Source: Lacrimispora defluvii (lineage in GTDB: Bacteria > Bacillota > Clostridia > Lachnospirales > Lachnospiraceae). From it: DNA of 64,000 nt. Position numbers and translations under genes: made by a program. The stretch is from NCBI GenBank assembly GCA_013036995.1, contig JAAOXG010000037.1:1-64000 (forward strand). The letters are read 5' to 3'. The notes under the pieces are model-generated. The model had not been told where the DNA came from and searched no databases. It saw only the letters and a program-made list of their open reading frames with translations. How positions within the stretch are numbered: position 1 is the stretch's first letter; the number at the start of each line of letters is the position of its first letter. Positions 61,775 through 64,000 of the stretch are shown here, one piece after another.

Positions 61775-62998
61775 TTACGTAAGGAAGGAAAGTGTAAAAA
61801 CAGTCCCTTCCTGCAGTACACTTTGGACAGAGATGATGCCTCCCTGACCCTCAACAATGGCTTTTGCCAGTGACAGGCCCAGGCCGATTCCCTGGGTATC
61901 CAGAGATTTTTTGCTGCGGTAAAAACGTTTGAATACGTGATGTAAATCTTCCGGTGCAATACCGGAGCCATTATCAGAAATCATGATGCGCAGCATGGCA
62001 GGGGTCCGATTCCAGGAAACGTGGATTTTTCCTCCCGAATCGGTATGATCCAAAGCATTTTTAACCATATTTCCAATGGCTTCGCTGGTCCACTGCTTAT
62101 CACAAATGAGGGTTTCTTCCGGAACATCATCTACAATAATTTCTTTTCCCTCACAGGCTGCCCTTGTTGTCAGTTCACTGACAGATTGGGCAATCAATTC
62201 CGATAAATCACAGCTTTCTTTTTCGAAGACAATACTGCCGGCGTCTAATCGGGTTATTTTCAGCATGACGAGAATCAGCTGTTCCATACGTTTTAGTGCT
62301 GATTCTGTTTTTTGGGAGTATTCTATTACGGTCTGAACATGATCCGGTTCTTCAGAAATGATTTCATGATACATAGTAAGAGCCGTAAGTGGTGTTTTCA
62401 ACTGATGTGATATATCTGAAATAGTACTTTTTAAAAAATCTTTCGCTTTCTTCTCAGCTTCGTTTTTTGACTGCAGGATCATGGCAAGCTGATCTACACA
62501 GGCAAAGAGACGATATATGGTTCCTTCTTTCATTTGCGGCATATGGTAAGAAAAATCGCCTTCTGTAAAATTGGTAATTACCTTTGCTGCCTGCAGATAA
62601 AGCTGTTCTCTTCTCCATAAAAAAACGAATGATCCAACCAAAAGCAAAGAGGATAGAATTGCGCTAAATAGCATCATACCGAATAGGGAAGTCTTATGAA
62701 ACTCATCAATAAAGGGAAGAAATCTGATTGCGGTATGCTCTGTTATACCTATATTACCAAGCAGAGTCGCTCCTTCCTGGCTGCTTGTTGTACTGGTAAT
62801 GGCTTTGGCAATTACATCTTTTGAAACACCCTGTTGGAAAAGAGAAGTCACAACGGCATTATCGTGGGATAAAAACAGACCATGCATGGCTTTTACCTGA
62901 ACAGCATTCAGACCAATGACAGAAAGAAAAATCAGCATAACAAGAGTTAAAATAAACGCGGTATAATGTTTGATTTGCTTATCTTGAAAAAGGTTCAT
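61775..62998 (-). CDS. Sensor histidine kinase (module B)
   Basis: A 407-residue kinase with helices at about 13-33 and 105-127 enclosing a 70-residue extracellular loop, a HAMP-like linker, phosphoacceptor box DISHQLKTPLTA (H198) and HATPase (NMVKNALDHTDSGG, DNGSGIAPED, QGIGLGLSLAKAIVE). Its larger sensor loop distinguishes it from the module A kinase. The start overlaps the response regulator stop by 4 bp. Confidence 0.9.
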   Translation of the reverse strand: MNLFQDKQIKHYTAFILTLVMLIFLSVIGLNAVQVKAMHGLFLSHDNAVVTSLFQQGVSKDVIAKAITSTTSSQEGATLLGNIGITEHTAIRFLPFIDEFHKTSLFGMMLFSAILSSLLLVGSFVFLWRREQLYLQAAKVITNFTEGDFSYHMPQMKEGTIYRLFACVDQLAMILQSKNEAEKKAKDFLKSTISDISHQLKTPLTALTMYHEIISEEPDHVQTVIEYSQKTESALKRMEQLILVMLKITRLDAGSIVFEKESCDLSELIAQSVSELTTRAACEGKEIIVDDVPEETLICDKQWTSEAIGNMVKNALDHTDSGGKIHVSWNRTPAMLRIMISDNGSGIAPEDLHHVFKRFYRSKKSLDTQGIGLGLSLAKAIVEGQGGIISVQSVLQEGTVFTLSFLT

Positions 62999-63696
62999 TC
63001 AGACACCTCATTCCACTGATAGCCAAAACCCCGGATGGTTATTAAATGCTCCGGATGGGAGGGATCAGCTTCAATTTTTTCACGGAGCCGGCGTACATAA
63101 ACGGAAAGAGTATTATCGTCCACAAAGTCGCCTGTATTGTCCCACAGTTCATTTAATATATGATTACGGGTAATGACCCGGTTAGAATTTCTTACAAGTA
63201 AGCAGATAAGACGGTATTCTGCGCTGGTTAAATCCAGAGTTTTTCCGTTTAACAGCACCCTGCTTCCTAAAAGATCAATCCAAATATCACCACATTCTAT
63301 TACAGTAAGGTTATTTTGACCGGATTTTCCCACCCGGCGCAGTAAGGCACGAATCCGGGAACAAAGCTCACCCAGTTTAAAGGGTTTTGTTACATAATCA
63401 TCGCCGCCGCTGTCCAGCCCACGAATGACATTTACCTCTTCATCGGAAGCTGTTAAAAACAGAATCGGAATCTGGTATCCCTGTTTTCTCACTTTTTCAC
63501 ATACCTCAAAACCCGTACCATCCGGCAACGTCACATCAAGGATCAGTAAGTCATATTGATCCAATTCAGGTAAACAGCCTATGGCTTCTTCTACTGTGCG
63601 GACAAGCTCAACATCAAAGCCATTGCGCTTTAAAGAATAGTTCAATCCATCTACTAAACTGATGTCATCTTCTAAAAGTAAAATCCGATTGCTCAT
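62995..63696 (-). CDS. OmpR-family response regulator (module B)
   Basis: A 233-residue regulator with receiver (ILLLEDD, phosphoacceptor D54 in LILDVTLPDG, FLTASDEE, YVTKPFKLGE) and winged helix (NTLSVYVRRLREKIEADP, TIRGFGYQW). The start at 63696 follows AAAGGAGGAGGT; an adjacent ATG at 63699 is possible, but the frame to 63780 has no such site. It heads module B and lies 31 bp after the ketopantoate-reductase-like gene. Confidence 0.9.
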   Translation of the reverse strand: MSNRILLLEDDISLVDGLNYSLKRNGFDVELVRTVEEAIGCLPELDQYDLLILDVTLPDGTGFEVCEKVRKQGYQIPILFLTASDEEVNVIRGLDSGGDDYVTKPFKLGELCSRIRALLRRVGKSGQNNLTVIECGDIWIDLLGSRVLLNGKTLDLTSAEYRLICLLVRNSNRVITRNHILNELWDNTGDFVDDNTLSVYVRRLREKIEADPSHPEHLITIRGFGYQWNEVSE

Positions 63697-63727
63697 CATA
63701 CCTCCTCCTTTTGCTTCTGGTTTGGAT

Positions 63728-64000
63728 TTAAGAAATATAAGTGGACTCCATATCTTTGATTTTTTTATAAAGCATATCATTTACTGGAACAGAAAGACCG
63801 TGTTTCGCGGCAAGTCTGCGTACTGTGCCTGAAAACATCTCTACTTCCGATGGTCTGTGGGCGATCCCATCCTGACGCATGGATGGAACTCCCTCAGGTG
63901 AAAGGGTTTTTAAGAGTTCTATGTAAGCCTCCAGGTCGCCTTCTGTCAGGGTAATGCCTTCTTTTTGTGCAAGTAATATTACTTCTCTCATGGCTCCTAT
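63728..64000 (-). CDS. Ketopantoate reductase-like protein, C-terminal part (runs off right edge)
   Basis: The frame is open to the window edge and encodes about 90 C-terminal residues. SMRQDGIAHRPSEVEMFSGTVRRLAAKHGLSVPVNDMLYKKIKDME matches the C-terminal domain of 2-dehydropantoate 2-reductases (PS-M-QD, R-x-x-E-x-x-x-x-x-G, P-x-N). The N-terminal NADP-binding domain lies outside the window. It may act in pantothenate synthesis or as a paralogue on another 2-oxo acid. It is upstream of and in the same direction as module B. Confidence 0.75.
   Translation of the reverse strand: MGAMREVILLAQKEGITLTEGDLEAYIELLKTLSPEGVPSMRQDGIAHRPSEVEMFSGTVRRLAAKHGLSVPVNDMLYKKIKDMESTYIS

Noticed and set aside
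1..64000. tRNA, rRNA or CRISPR features
   Set aside because: No T-loop/CCA-like blocks, no conserved rRNA segments and no regularly spaced direct repeats were seen on either strand.

Overview
The window looks like a chromosomal segment of a low-to-mid G+C Gram-positive anaerobe, most likely a Lachnospiraceae-type Clostridium. The support is AGGAGG ribosome binding sites on nearly every gene, consensus sigma-A promoters, many sugar ABC importers of the MalEFG/LplABC types, an anaerobic siroheme/corrinoid precursor operon, S-layer-homology and cell-wall-repeat surface protein architecture, YesMN-type two-component systems, and intrinsic terminators throughout. No tRNA, rRNA, CRISPR array or complete insertion sequence was seen.

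Layout. 1-4.25 kb: a coding tail of unknown type abuts a 5'-truncated sugar-binding protein gene, followed by two MalF/MalG-type permeases and an intracellular GH30 glycosidase. 4.3-5.5 kb (minus): a C_GCAxxG_C_C redox-type protein and a YwaF/TIGR02206-type membrane protein. 5.7-8.0 kb: polar amino-acid ABC importer. 8.2-11.0 kb: large Fn3/SLH surface protein without a visible signal peptide. 11.1-17.3 kb: a GNAT enzyme and the tetrapyrrole operon hemA-sirC-hemC-cobA/hemD-hemL, with hemB absent. 17.4-19.9 kb: a short flavodoxin resembling BilS, overlapping ftsH. 20.5-25.6 kb (minus): a two-component system plus FtsX-type ABC exporter module. 25.7-27.1 kb: ECF sigma factor and its membrane partner. 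27.1-35.4 kb: an AraC regulator divergent from an LplABC-type importer, a signal-less rhamnogalacturonan acetylesterase-like enzyme and a GH112 phosphorylase, suggesting uptake and phosphorolysis of pectin (RG-I) fragments.

35.5-47.2 kb is rich in sensing genes: two chemoreceptors, a radical-SAM enzyme, AzlCD, a YesMN two-component pair next to a lone TRAP-type binding protein, and an orphan LytTR regulator. Between the first chemoreceptor and the radical-SAM gene lies a roughly 370-nt unit with a perfect sigma-A promoter, several inverted repeats and a strong terminator, which I read as a candidate structured non-coding RNA. 48.2-52.8 kb: a LacI regulator and a sugar ABC operon share an identical 16-bp operator-like sequence. 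53-58.6 kb: an exonuclease with a zinc finger, a small membrane protein, a GNAT enzyme, the nickel-pincer cofactor genes larB-larC-larE (larC with a histidine-rich 18-bp tandem repeat; larE with three cysteines that suggest an iron-sulfur enzyme) and a MupG/GH170-type gene. 58.7-63.7 kb (minus): a second two-component/ABC exporter module with the same gene order as the first. A ketopantoate-reductase-like gene runs off the right edge.

All family calls come from reading the translated sequence and remembered family features; no database search was possible. Many starts were moved from the longest reading frame to the start codon with a properly spaced ribosome binding site.
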